This document shows, piece after piece, positions 23,437 through 32,630 of a stretch of 38,521 nucleotides of DNA (position 1 is the first letter of the stretch; the number at the start of each line of letters is the position of its first letter). The notes under the pieces were generated by a model, which worked only from the letters and a program-made list of their open reading frames with translations, was not told the origin of the DNA and ran no database searches. Both the position numbers and the translations under genes were made by a program. This DNA is from an uncultured Porphyromonadaceae bacterium (lineage in GTDB: Bacteria; Bacteroidota; Bacteroidia; Bacteroidales; Muribaculaceae). The stretch lies in contig UROS01000003.1 of NCBI GenBank assembly GCA_900549445.1, positions 1-38,521 on the forward strand. Direction: 5' to 3'.

Positions 23437-24786
23437 ATGCAAAAGAAAAAACTCGTCGTGCTTGGAGCAGGCGAAAGCGGCGTGGGCGCCGCAATTCTCG
23501 GCAAAGAAAAAGGCTGGGACGTTTTCGTTTCCGACTACGGAACAATCGCGCCCGGTTACCGCGAGATTCTCGACCGCGAGAACATAGAATGGGAAAACGG
23601 AACCCACACCATGAATCGTATCCTCGCCGCCGACGAAATCGTGAAATCCCCCGGAATCGCTCCGACTGCACCGGTCATGAAGGCTGTGGCAGAGGCCGGC
23701 ATCCCCGTGATTTCAGAAATTGAGTTCGCCGGTCGCTACACCGACGCTAAAATGATTTGCATTACCGGCTCTAACGGCAAAACCACCACCACTCTTCTCA
23801 CATACCATATTCTTAAGGACGCCGGCGTAAACGTCGGGCTCGCCGGAAACGTTGGCAAAAGCCTTGCTCTACAAGTGGCCCGCGATCCCCACGACGTCTA
23901 CGTCATCGAGCTCTCGAGTTTCCAGCTTGAAAACATGTACCGTTTCCGCGCCAACGTGGCCGTGATTCTCAACATCACCCCCGACCACCTCGACCGCTAC
24001 GACTACAAGATGCAGAACTACATCAACGCCAAATTCCGCATTCTCAACAATATGACTCCCGAGGACGCCTTCATATACTGGCAGGACGACCCCGTTATCG
24101 CAAAGCAACTCGAACACTTCGCCACCGAGGCTACCCGCTACCCCTTCTCCGAGCATCAGGAACCGGGAGCCCACGCTTACGTCGACGACGAGAGCGAACT
24201 CGTGATCGACACCCCCGAAACGTCGCTCAACATGCCCCGCGCCGAACTCTCGCTCAACGGCCTCCACAATCTCTACAACTCCATGGCCGCCGCCCTCTCG
24301 GCAAGCCTTCTCGACATACGCCGCGACGACATACGCCGCGCCCTGTCCGACTTCCGCGGCGTAGAGCACCGCCTCGAGTACGTCGACACAATCAACGGCG
24401 TCCGCTACATCAACGATTCAAAGGCCACCAACGTTAATTCCTGCTGGTATGCCCTCGAATCCGCCCGTCCGGGCACAATCCTCATCCTCGGCGGAAAGGA
24501 CAAAGGCAACGACTACTCCGAAATCCTCCCGCTCGTCCGCGAAAAAGTGAAGGCAATCGTCTGCATGGGTAAGGACAACACAAAAATACTCGAGTTTTTC
24601 AAGGATGTCGTGCTCCTTTCCGACACCCACTCCGTGACCGACGCCGTGGCCGAGTGCGCACGCATAGCCTCCGAAGGCGACACCGTGCTCCTCTCGCCCT
24701 GCTGCGCCAGCTTCGACCTCTTCTCCTCCTACGAAGACCGCGGCCGCAAATTCAAGGACGCCGTCCGTGCCCTCAAAAACAAATAA
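23437..24786 (+). CDS. murD: UDP-MurNAc-L-alanine:D-glutamate ligase MurD
   Basis: 449 aa. N-terminal Rossmann-like domain LVVLGAGESGVGAAI; ATP site ITGSNGKTTTT (~109-119); ELSSFQLE and NITPDHLDRY in the centre; FRGVEHRLEYV and INDSKATN toward the C-terminus. The order and spacing are canonical. Cytoplasmic second amino acid addition to UDP-MurNAc. Within the dcw run, between mraY (8-base gap) and ftsW (33-base gap). Confidence 0.96.
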   Translation: MQKKKLVVLGAGESGVGAAILGKEKGWDVFVSDYGTIAPGYREILDRENIEWENGTHTMNRILAADEIVKSPGIAPTAPVMKAVAEAGIPVISEIEFAGRYTDAKMICITGSNGKTTTTLLTYHILKDAGVNVGLAGNVGKSLALQVARDPHDVYVIELSSFQLENMYRFRANVAVILNITPDHLDRYDYKMQNYINAKFRILNNMTPEDAFIYWQDDPVIAKQLEHFATEATRYPFSEHQEPGAHAYVDDESELVIDTPETSLNMPRAELSLNGLHNLYNSMAAALSASLLDIRRDDIRRALSDFRGVEHRLEYVDTINGVRYINDSKATNVNSCWYALESARPGTILILGGKDKGNDYSEILPLVREKVKAIVCMGKDNTKILEFFKDVVLLSDTHSVTDAVAECARIASEGDTVLLSPCCASFDLFSSYEDRGRKFKDAVRALKNK

Positions 24787-24819
24787 CCTGCATATTAATC
24801 TCTTATCTCTTTCTCAAAA

Positions 24820-26145
24820 GTGGAAACCACAGTCGACACCAACGTCCGCGACGCCGAGCGCGTTCCCGCCGCCGTAGCTCGCTCCGACAAGCACATCTGG
24901 GGCATTTTCATCGCCCTCTGCATAATATCCGTCATAGAACTCTACAGCGCATCCTCGCGCGAGGTGTCGAGTTCCTCCATCGGTGTGATCGGGCCTGTTG
25001 TGCGTCACCTCATAATGCTCCTCGGCGGCGCCTTCCTCGTCTGGCTACTCTCGCGCCGCCATTACCGCGACTTCATCCCTCTTACATTCGCTTTTGCCCT
25101 GATAAGCGTCGTGATGATGGTCTACGTGATGTTTTTCGGCGACATCGTCAACGGCGCGCGCCGCTCACTGACAATCCTCGGAATAGGCATTTACCCGGCT
25201 GAGATGGTGAAACTCTCTTCGGTGCTGCTCGTGGCGCTCGTGATGACATGGAACCAGAACCCCAAGGACATAGGAATCACTCCTACGGGCGTGAAGCTGT
25301 CGGCTTTCGTGGTGCTCATTTTCTCCGGACTGCTTATAAAACAAGGTCTTACCAACACTCTCCTGCTCATTGCCATAAGCTACTCCATGATGATAATCGG
25401 AGGTGTGAAAATCCGCCACATGGTCATCGTGACACTTGTTTACGGCGCCTGCGGCGGCGCTTTCCTCTTTCTGCTTTCCAAAGATGACGGCGACAAAGCC
25501 GGCGACATCGCAGCCGGGCCGCAGACCGAACAGCTCGACGGCAAGCCCAAGGCAAGTCCAAGCCGTTTCGACACCTGGATTGCCCGGCTCGAACGCTTTT
25601 CCGACGACAGCAAGCCCAAATATGAAATGCCTATCGAGGCCAAAAACCGGCAGGAGATGTATTCCTATATGGCTCAGGCCAACGGCAGGGTGTTCGGTGT
25701 GTTTCCCGGAAACTCACGCGAGGCCTCGCGCCTGCCCCTGGCGTTCTCTGACTACATCTACGCCATCATCGTGGAGGAAATGGGTCTCGTGGGCGGTCTG
25801 GTTGTGCTCGTGCTCTACCTTTGGCTGCTCGGACGCGCCGCAGGTATCGCTTCGCGCTGCAACCGCACTTATCCTGCGCTGCTCGTCATGGGCATGTCGG
25901 TGCTTATTGCCTTTCAGGCGCTCTTCCACATGGCTATCGTCACCGGCGTATTCCCCGTATCAGGCCAGCCTTTGCCCCTGATTTCCAAGGGCGGAACCTC
26001 GATTGTGGTCACCGCCATAGCGTTCGGTATCATGCTCAGCGTTTCGCGTACCGCCACACGTCAGGGCAACAAAAAACAGGAAATACGTGAGGAAATTGAG
26101 GCGCTTCCCGAGCAGCTGCGCGACGAAAATCCCATGAAACTGTGA
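24820..26145 (+). CDS. ftsW: Septal peptidoglycan polymerase FtsW
   Basis: 441 aa, SEDS family. Start is GTG at 24820, giving a ~23-residue cytoplasmic N-terminus before the first helix. About ten membrane helices; RRSLTILGIGIYPAEMVKLS (~110-129) and FPVSGQPLPLISKGGTS (~382-398) are SEDS signatures. A long extracytoplasmic loop (~215-300) is charged and includes QEMYSYMAQANGRVFG...FSDYIYAII, carrying the region with the conserved catalytic Asp (the SDYIYA segment follows it in family alignments, not verified here). Polymerises glycan strands from lipid II with FtsI. Gene placement between murD and murG separates it from RodA. Confidence 0.93.
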   Translation: METTVDTNVRDAERVPAAVARSDKHIWGIFIALCIISVIELYSASSREVSSSSIGVIGPVVRHLIMLLGGAFLVWLLSRRHYRDFIPLTFAFALISVVMMVYVMFFGDIVNGARRSLTILGIGIYPAEMVKLSSVLLVALVMTWNQNPKDIGITPTGVKLSAFVVLIFSGLLIKQGLTNTLLLIAISYSMMIIGGVKIRHMVIVTLVYGACGGAFLFLLSKDDGDKAGDIAAGPQTEQLDGKPKASPSRFDTWIARLERFSDDSKPKYEMPIEAKNRQEMYSYMAQANGRVFGVFPGNSREASRLPLAFSDYIYAIIVEEMGLVGGLVVLVLYLWLLGRAAGIASRCNRTYPALLVMGMSVLIAFQALFHMAIVTGVFPVSGQPLPLISKGGTSIVVTAIAFGIMLSVSRTATRQGNKKQEIREEIEALPEQLRDENPMKL

Positions 26146-26189
26146 ACATTTTCTCATTTTAAGATATTTTATTTGAGACATCCATCATT

Positions 26190-27302
26190 ATGACAGATAA
26201 GAAACAGCTTAAAGTGCTTATAAGCGGCGGAGGCACCGGCGGTCACATATTTCCCGCCATCTCGATAGCCAACGCACTCCGGCGCATAAATCCGGAAACC
26301 GACATTCTCTTCGTGGGCGCCGAAGGACGCATGGAGATGGAGAGGGTACCCGCGGCCGGTTACCGCATCGAAGCGCTTCCCGTGGCCGGTTTCGACCGGA
26401 AACGGCTCTGGCGGAACTTCAAAGTACTCTGGAAGCTGTGCAAATCAATGATAAAGGCACGGAGCATAATGTCGGATTTTAACCCCGACATCGCAATCGG
26501 CGTTGGCGGCTATGCCTCCGGCCCAATGCTACGCGAGGCTCAGCGCCGCGGAATTCCCACCCTGCTGCAGGAACAGAACTCCTATCCCGGCGTCACCAAC
26601 AAGATTCTGTCGAAAAAAGCTTCCGCAATCTGCGTGGCCTACGACGGCACCGAGCGCTTTTTCCCCGCCGACAAAATCGTGAAGACCGGCAATCCCGTCC
26701 GCGCTGGCCTCGGCGAAATCGCCCTGACTCAGGAGGAAGCCAAAAAGGAACTCGGATTCGACCCTTCGCGCCCTCTCGTTCTCGTAGTGGGCGGCAGCCT
26801 CGGCGCCGGAACAGTCAACCGCAGCATCCGCCGCATACTCCGTCAGGGTCTTCCCGAAGGAGCGCAGCTTCTGTGGCAGACCGGAAAATTCTACATCGAC
26901 GAGTATAAGAACGACGCACCCGGAAACTCCGAGGTGAAAATCATGCCATTCATATCGCGCATGGATCTCGCCTACCGCGCCGCCGATCTCGTGATTTCCC
27001 GCGCCGGAGCAGGCACAATCTCCGAACTTCAGAATCTCGGAAAAGCAACCGTGCTGATACCCTCACCCAACGTGGCCGAGGATCATCAGCGTAAAAACGC
27101 CCAGGCACTCGCCGACCGCGGCGCCGCTGTAATGGTGCTCGACGCCGACGCCGAACGCGACCTCCCCGATACCGTCGCTTCTCTTCTCTCCGACCCCGCA
27201 GCCCTCAGCGCCCTCAGCACCAATATCTCCGCTATGGCCCTGCGCGGCGCCGACGACCGCATCGCCTCTATCGTTTACGACATAATCAACAGAGAGAAAT
27301 GA
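26190..27302 (+). CDS. murG: UDP-GlcNAc:lipid I GlcNAc transferase MurG
   Basis: 370 aa, GT28 family GT-B fold. Lipid II synthesis on the inner face of the membrane. ISGGGTGGHIFPAISIANAL (residues ~10-29) is the N-terminal G-loop; GVGGYASGPML and LQEQNSYPGVTNK follow; the C-terminal domain has VVGGSLGAGTVN and SRAGAGTISEL (UDP-GlcNAc binding). The 44-base spacer before it is AT-rich and includes TTTATTTG (26168-26175), one mismatch from a -7 box, so a weak extra promoter is possible. The stop overlaps the murC start (ATGA at 27299-27302). Confidence 0.96.
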   Translation: MTDKKQLKVLISGGGTGGHIFPAISIANALRRINPETDILFVGAEGRMEMERVPAAGYRIEALPVAGFDRKRLWRNFKVLWKLCKSMIKARSIMSDFNPDIAIGVGGYASGPMLREAQRRGIPTLLQEQNSYPGVTNKILSKKASAICVAYDGTERFFPADKIVKTGNPVRAGLGEIALTQEEAKKELGFDPSRPLVLVVGGSLGAGTVNRSIRRILRQGLPEGAQLLWQTGKFYIDEYKNDAPGNSEVKIMPFISRMDLAYRAADLVISRAGAGTISELQNLGKATVLIPSPNVAEDHQRKNAQALADRGAAVMVLDADAERDLPDTVASLLSDPAALSALSTNISAMALRGADDRIASIVYDIINREK

Positions 27303-28708
27303 AACACAATCCCGATTCTGTAAAAAACATATATTTCGTCGGCGCCGGCGGTATCGGCATGGCCGCCCTCGAACGCTATTTCCTCTCCAAAGGGAAACTC
27401 GTGGCCGGCTACGACCGCACTCCCTCCGAACTCACCGCCGCCCTTCAGGCCGAAGGTGTCGACATCACCTTCTCCGACGACCCCGAAACCATTCCGGCTC
27501 CATTCCGCAACCCGGATACCACTCTGGTGGTCTACACCCCCGCCGTCCCCGACTCGATGCCGATTCTCGGATGGTTCCGCGACGGCGGCTTCGAGGTGGT
27601 GAAACGCGCCGAGGTGCTCGGACTCGTCACCCGCGGCTCGCGCAGCATCTGCATAGCCGGAACCCACGGCAAGACTACCACCTCGTCGATGGTGGCTCAC
27701 ATCCTCAATAGCGGTACTATCGGCTGCAACGCCTTCATAGGCGGCGTAATGAAAAACTACGGCTCCAATTTCCTGCTCTGCCCCTCGTCGCCTTTCTCCG
27801 TTATAGAAGCCGACGAATTCGACCGCTCCTTCCACCATCTCACGCCGACCGTGGCCGTCATCACCGCCACCGACCCCGACCATCTCGACATCTACGGTAC
27901 CGAGGAGGCTTATCTTGAAAGCTTCGCGCACTTCACCGAACTTATTCAGCCCGGCGGATACCTTATACTCCACGAGGATCTCAAACTCAAGCCCCGTCCC
28001 GCCGAGGATGTCACCGTACTCAAATACTCGCGCGACAAAGGCGACTTCCACGCCTCCTACATCCGCCGTGACGACGGCGCCATCTCCTTCGACATTGTGA
28101 CTCCCCGCGGTGTTATCCGCAACGTGAATCTCGGAGTACCGGTGGAAGTAAACATCGAAAACGCTGTTGCTGCAGCCGCAGCCCTCACCGTAACATCCGC
28201 TTTCGATCCCGATACCATCCGCGAGGCTATATCCTCCTACAGTGGAATCAAACGCCGCTTCGAAACCTGGTACCGCGACCCGTTTCCCGGCGGACGTGTG
28301 ATTATCGACGACTACGCCCACCATCCCGAGGAAATCCGCAACGCCATCGCATCAGTCCGCGCCCTCTATCCCGGCCGGCATCTGACCGTGGCGTTCCAGC
28401 CGCATCTCTATACCCGTACCCGCGACTTCGCACCGCAGTTTGCCGACGCTCTGTCAGTCGCCGACACCCTCATTCTGACAGACCTTTACCCGGCCCGCGA
28501 AGCGCCGATTCCCGGTGTAAGTTCAGAACTGATTTTTAACAATGTTAAATGCGACGACAAAGTGATGATTTCCAAAGAAAATTTGACGGAAACACTAAAA
28601 AATCGTAACTTTGACATCCTGTTGACAATGGGAGCCGGCGACCTGGTGAATTTCCTCCCCGAAGTGGTCGAAATGGCCCGACACACCGCTTCTGACTCCA
28701 ACAACTGA
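27299..28708 (+). CDS. murC: UDP-N-acetylmuramate:L-alanine ligase MurC
   Basis: 469 aa. Adds the first amino acid of the peptide stem. FVGAGGIGMAALERYF at the start, ATP site AGTHGKTTTSSM (~120-131), EADEFDRSF, NIENAVAAAAA and DDYAHHPEEI further on; all are MurC signatures. The last ~50 codons (from ~28535) switch to A/T-rich codons, unlike the rest of the gene, and contain a full-consensus promoter (28582-28613). Translationally coupled to murG by four-base overlap; ftsQ starts seven bases after the stop. Confidence 0.96.
   Translation: MKHNPDSVKNIYFVGAGGIGMAALERYFLSKGKLVAGYDRTPSELTAALQAEGVDITFSDDPETIPAPFRNPDTTLVVYTPAVPDSMPILGWFRDGGFEVVKRAEVLGLVTRGSRSICIAGTHGKTTTSSMVAHILNSGTIGCNAFIGGVMKNYGSNFLLCPSSPFSVIEADEFDRSFHHLTPTVAVITATDPDHLDIYGTEEAYLESFAHFTELIQPGGYLILHEDLKLKPRPAEDVTVLKYSRDKGDFHASYIRRDDGAISFDIVTPRGVIRNVNLGVPVEVNIENAVAAAAALTVTSAFDPDTIREAISSYSGIKRRFETWYRDPFPGGRVIIDDYAHHPEEIRNAIASVRALYPGRHLTVAFQPHLYTRTRDFAPQFADALSVADTLILTDLYPAREAPIPGVSSELIFNNVKCDDKVMISKENLTETLKNRNFDILLTMGAGDLVNFLPEVVEMARHTASDSNN
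28582..28613 (+). promoter_or_regulatory. Internal promoter in murC for ftsQ-ftsA-ftsZ
   Basis: TTTG (28582-28585), exactly 20 bases, TAACTTTG (28606-28613): a complete match, with the spacing seen at the other best promoters in the window. Expected start near 28618, about 100 bases before ftsQ. It lies inside an AT-rich patch of an otherwise GC-rich coding region. Confidence 0.65.
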
Positions 28709-28715
28709 TACCTCC

Positions 28716-29669
28716 ATGACAAAGACTCTGCGCATAATCTGCTCGCTGCTGCTGATCGCCTACATCGTCGTAGCCACCGCCATGACGATGCGCGACTCCG
28801 CGTCGGAGCGTTGCCGCGGCATCCGCATCGAGGTTCGCGACAACTCCGCCGCCAAATTCGTAACAGCCGCCGAACTCTCGCGCGAACTCGACTCTCTCCC
28901 CGCCGTTGCCGCCGGACTGCCCATGAGCGAAATCAACACACAGAAACTGCGCCGCCGGCTCATGGATATCGACAAAATCGAAGACGTCAGCGTGGTCACG
29001 CTTACCGACGGCACGATTCTCATTAAAGCCACCCCCATAATCCCCGTGGCGAGAATTTTCGACGGCGACCGTTCATACTACATCAACCGTGCCGGAAAGC
29101 GGGTGGTGGCCTCGGCGAGATACCATAGCGACGTCCCCGTAATAGAGGGGCGCTTCGAGCTGACCGACACCATGTTCACTCCTCTCTCGCTCCTGCCGCT
29201 CATCGACTATATCGAAAACGACTCCGTCTGGCGCAATTTCATAACGATGGTGAAAGTCGACACTCCGCGCGACATCATCCTCGTACCCACAATCCGCGAG
29301 CACGTGATAAACATCGGCGCTCCCACGGATCTCTCCGCCAAATTCTCCCGCCTCCGCCGGTTTTATACCGAGGTACTTCCCGTGCGCGGCTGGGAGAAAT
29401 ACGATACCGTCTGCGTGAAATGGAACGGCCAGGTCGTGGCCACGCGCCGTAAAAAGGAAGTGGCGCCGGCTCCGATGGCCGATTTCGACGACGAAGGAGC
29501 AGTCGACACCGGCACCATGCTCGCTGGCGAGGGGGTGGCCCCCGGTCAGACACAGCCGGGCCGGAAAGCTCACTCCGAAAAGCCCATTCCCGCTGCCAGA
29601 AAATCGGAAAGCCCGGCCAACCCCGGAAAAAGCGCCGCCCCAGCCTCCACTGAAAAGAAAATTAGCTAA
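28716..29669 (+). CDS. ftsQ: Cell division protein FtsQ/DivIB
   Basis: 317 aa. N-terminal transmembrane helix (~6-24, ICSLLLIAYIVVATAM), then a POTRA-like domain (~36-105: RCRGIRIEVRDNSAAKFVTA..., with DKIEDVSV and GTILIKATPIIPVARIF) and the beta domain (~110-245) ending GWEKYDTVCVKWNGQVV. The final ~70 residues are a low-complexity Pro/Ala/Lys/Ser tail, unusual in length for FtsQ and probably disordered in the periplasm. Scaffold of the FtsQ-L-B complex. Position between murC and ftsA fixes the identity more than sequence, which is poorly conserved. Confidence 0.88.
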   Translation: MTKTLRIICSLLLIAYIVVATAMTMRDSASERCRGIRIEVRDNSAAKFVTAAELSRELDSLPAVAAGLPMSEINTQKLRRRLMDIDKIEDVSVVTLTDGTILIKATPIIPVARIFDGDRSYYINRAGKRVVASARYHSDVPVIEGRFELTDTMFTPLSLLPLIDYIENDSVWRNFITMVKVDTPRDIILVPTIREHVINIGAPTDLSAKFSRLRRFYTEVLPVRGWEKYDTVCVKWNGQVVATRRKKEVAPAPMADFDDEGAVDTGTMLAGEGVAPGQTQPGRKAHSEKPIPAARKSESPANPGKSAAPASTEKKIS

Positions 29670-29690
29670 AACCAACACTGTCCCCCTCCC

Positions 29691-31151
29691 ATGGAAGAAG
29701 AAAAATATATCGTGGCTCTCGAAGTAGGGAGCTCTAAAATAAAAGGCGCGGTCGGAGTGGTCGACCCCGCCGGAACTCTCACCGTAAAGGCCGTAGAGGA
29801 AGAGAAACTCGTCGACAGCGTCCGCTACGGCTGCGTGCGTAACGTCGCTGAAGTGTCGCGCGCCATCCGCGCCATAATCGACCGCCTCGAATTGCGCGAG
29901 TCGCCCCGGAAAATCGAAGGCGTCTACCTCGCAGTGGGCGGCCGCTCGCTCCTGTCGTCGGTTATCGACGTGGAGCGCCGCCTCCCCACCGAAATGGAAA
30001 TCACCGGCGAGATGATCGACGATATATTCAGCGAAGCCCTCTCGCAGCCGCTCCACGAGCGCGCTGTAATCGACGTGACTCCCCGGGAGTTCCGTGTGAA
30101 CGGCTCGCCGGCCAACCGCCCCGTGGGCAACTACGGCAGTTCCATCGTGGCGTCGCTTAACCTCATAAGCTGCCGCGCACAGCTCATCAACAATCTGCGC
30201 CTCGTGGTGGAAGACAGGCTGCACCTCAAAATCCGCGACGTTTTCGTGCGACAGCTCATTGAGGGGGATCTCGTGCTGAGCAACGACGAGAAGCGCCTCG
30301 GGTGCATGCTCGTTGATTTCGGCGCTGAAACCACCACCGTATCCATCTACAAGAACGGCGCCCTGCAGTATCTGCAGACAATTCCACTGGGATCGCGCAA
30401 CATCACCATCGACATCACGTCGCTCAACCACCTCGAGGAACGCGCCGAAGAGCTGAAGATTTCCGGCGGCAACGCCCTCACGGGCGCCGATTCCGCCCAG
30501 AATTCCACCGCGGCATTCTCCGGCTCCGATTTCACGGAAATAAACCACTACGTGGCTGCCCGCGCAGGCGAAATCATAGCCAACATCAATGAGCAGATGA
30601 ACCTTGCCGGATTCAAGCCCGAGACTCTTCCCGCAGGAATCATCGTGGTAGGTCAGGGCGCACGCCTCAACGGCTTTAACCGCCGCCTCGAGAAAATGAC
30701 AAAGACGAAAGTCCGCGTCGGCATGCCCGGCGGACGCATCCGGCTTGCCGACAGCCACATTCAGCCCGGCGATGCCGTCGACGTCATTTCCCTGCTCGCA
30801 GCCGCAAGCCGCGACGCAGCAGAGTGTACGTCGCGCCCCGCAGTGCAGCAGCCGGTCATCATGGAGCAGCCCGAAGTGGTTCCGGAAGTAGCCGCCACTG
30901 TCGTGGAAGAACCGGCCGCCCATAAGTCGCAGCCCACGCAGCCCGTACAGCCCGTGCAGCCGGTTCAGCAGCCTGTGGCACCGTCGTTCGGCTACGAACC
31001 TGTAAAACCACGGCCCGAGCAACAGTCCGAGCCTAAAGAGGAACCGAAACCGAAGCCAAAGCCTAAGACTCCCGGCCTCGGAACCCGAATTCTCAACTCA
31101 TTCCGCGACCGCATCTCCGACCTCTTCACCGAACCCGACGAGGACGAATAA
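29691..31151 (+). CDS. ftsA: Cell division actin homologue FtsA
   Basis: 486 aa. Tethers FtsZ to the membrane. The actin-like core (~1-385) shows phosphate-1 motif VALEVGSSKIKGA, a 1C (SHS2) domain, phosphate-2 VDFGAETTTVSIY and the adenosine-site segment GIIVVGQGARL. After the core there is a ~85-residue Pro/Gln/Lys-rich linker with QPV repeats, then a short amphipathic helix at the end, LGTRILNSFRDRISDLF, followed by acidic EPDEDE. The terminal helix is the expected membrane-targeting sequence; the long linker is longer than in E. coli (420 aa). Next to ftsZ as usual. Confidence 0.95.
   Translation: MEEEKYIVALEVGSSKIKGAVGVVDPAGTLTVKAVEEEKLVDSVRYGCVRNVAEVSRAIRAIIDRLELRESPRKIEGVYLAVGGRSLLSSVIDVERRLPTEMEITGEMIDDIFSEALSQPLHERAVIDVTPREFRVNGSPANRPVGNYGSSIVASLNLISCRAQLINNLRLVVEDRLHLKIRDVFVRQLIEGDLVLSNDEKRLGCMLVDFGAETTTVSIYKNGALQYLQTIPLGSRNITIDITSLNHLEERAEELKISGGNALTGADSAQNSTAAFSGSDFTEINHYVAARAGEIIANINEQMNLAGFKPETLPAGIIVVGQGARLNGFNRRLEKMTKTKVRVGMPGGRIRLADSHIQPGDAVDVISLLAAASRDAAECTSRPAVQQPVIMEQPEVVPEVAATVVEEPAAHKSQPTQPVQPVQPVQQPVAPSFGYEPVKPRPEQQSEPKEEPKPKPKPKTPGLGTRILNSFRDRISDLFTEPDEDE
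30930..30977 (+). repeat. QPV nonanucleotide repeats in ftsA
   Basis: Four imperfect 9-base units (CAGCCC plus a Thr/Val codon) encode QPT-QPV-QPV-QPV and then QQPV in the FtsA linker. A site where slippage could change linker length in frame. Confidence 0.6.
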
Positions 31152-31198
31152 TAAATTTCCATAAACATCCACACCATTCCGGTATAATCTGAAATATA

Positions 31199-32533
31199 AT
31201 GGACAACAATCAGCAAAACATCTACGATACCTCCGCATTCCAGAGTGAAGAGGAGGCAACGCCCGTAATAATCAAAGCCATCGGTGTTGGCGGCGGAGGC
31301 AACAATGCCGTAAACCACATGTATAAGGAAGGAATCAAACGGGTTTCCTTCGTCAACATCAACACCGACCGCCAGGCGCTCCGGAATTCCTGCGTGCCCG
31401 TCACACTTCAGATTGGCGACGGCCTCGGGGCTGGCAACAAGCCCGAAAAGGCCACCGCTTTCGCCGAAGACAGCGCCGATGAAATCGCCGCACTCTTCGA
31501 CGACGACACCAAGATGGTGTTCATAACCGCCGGCATGGGCGGCGGAACGGGAACCGGAGCCGCTCCCGTGGTGGCCCGGATAGCCAAGGAGCGCGGACTG
31601 CTCACCATAGGCATTGTAACCATACCTTTTCTCTTCGAAGGTCAGAAAAAAATCAAGAAAGCAATTGCCGGAGCCGACGAGATGGCAAAATACGTCGACG
31701 CACTGCTTGTGATCAACAACGAGCGCCTGACTGAGATATACGGTGACCTCGATTTCGTCAACGCTTTCGGCAAAGCCGACGACACCCTCTCAATCGCCGC
31801 ACGCTCCATATCTGAAATCATCACCTGCGACGGTCACATCAACCTCGACTTCAACGACGTCGACACCACACTCCGCGACGGCGGAGCAGCCATCATCTCC
31901 ACCGGCTTCGGCGAAGGCGAACACCGCGTGACTATGGCCATCGAGGAAGCACTCAAGTCGCCTCTGCTCAAAAACCGCGATATTCTCGGCTCTAAGAAAC
32001 TGCTGTTCAACCTCTACTTCTCACGCGACGCAGAGCAAGCCTTCACCATCAACGAGACCAACGAAATCACCGACTTCATCAGCCGCATCAACCCCGACGT
32101 GGACGTGATCTGGGGTGTAGGATTCGACGAAACGCTCGGCAACAAGGTGAAAATGACCATCCTCGCCGCCGGTTTCGACGTAACTATCTCAGACGAGGAG
32201 GAGGAAATCATACGCTCCAAGCGTCCGCAGCCGCGTCAGCCCTTCGTTTCGCCCGTCACCCCTCCCGCGCCGGAGGCCCGCACGGCCGTCGACGGAAAGA
32301 ATATACCCGACAACCGCCTCGACGCCGAGTACGGCGACAACATAGCCTCGCGAAGCTACATCGTGCTCGGTGCCAACCAGCTCGACGACGATGCCATCTG
32401 CGACACCCTCGAGCGCACACCCACCTATCGCCGCGAACGCCGTATAGTGGAGGAAATCCGCTCACGGTCGCTCAACCCGCGCCCGGGCGTACAGCACGAT
32501 CCCCGCAGCTCGCGTACCGTGGACTTCGGCTGA
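31199..32533 (+). CDS. ftsZ: Cell division protein FtsZ
   Basis: 444 aa. Tubulin-like GTPase forming the Z ring. GVGGGGNNAVNHM (~28-40) is the first nucleotide-binding segment; the tubulin signature GGGTGTGAAPVV is near 113-124; the synergy loop region NPDVDVIWGVGFDETLGNKV is at ~299-318. A ~90-residue variable linker follows, and the segment TPTYRRERRI near residue 408 resembles the conserved C-terminal peptide that binds FtsA, with ~35 further residues after it. Last gene of the cluster; terminator at 32555. No sign of truncation. Confidence 0.97.
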   Translation: MDNNQQNIYDTSAFQSEEEATPVIIKAIGVGGGGNNAVNHMYKEGIKRVSFVNINTDRQALRNSCVPVTLQIGDGLGAGNKPEKATAFAEDSADEIAALFDDDTKMVFITAGMGGGTGTGAAPVVARIAKERGLLTIGIVTIPFLFEGQKKIKKAIAGADEMAKYVDALLVINNERLTEIYGDLDFVNAFGKADDTLSIAARSISEIITCDGHINLDFNDVDTTLRDGGAAIISTGFGEGEHRVTMAIEEALKSPLLKNRDILGSKKLLFNLYFSRDAEQAFTINETNEITDFISRINPDVDVIWGVGFDETLGNKVKMTILAAGFDVTISDEEEEIIRSKRPQPRQPFVSPVTPPAPEARTAVDGKNIPDNRLDAEYGDNIASRSYIVLGANQLDDDAICDTLERTPTYRRERRIVEEIRSRSLNPRPGVQHDPRSSRTVDFG

Positions 32534-32554
32534 ACCGCGGTCTGCTCCCTACCA

Positions 32555-32588
32555 CAGAAGCGCCTTTGCGGCGCTTCTGCTTTTCTCC
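32555..32588 (+). terminator. dcw cluster terminator
   Basis: A 10-bp perfect stem (32555-32564 with 32570-32579, 5-nt loop) followed by CTTTTCTCC. It lies 22 bases after the ftsZ stop. Confidence 0.85.
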
Positions 32589-32630
32589 TCTGCCCACTGA
32601 AAAACTTACTGCCCTAATACCTAATCATCA

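Noticed and set aside
29073..31022. 649-codon minus frame over ftsQ/ftsA
   Set aside because: Spans two clear genes on the other strand and has no family features.
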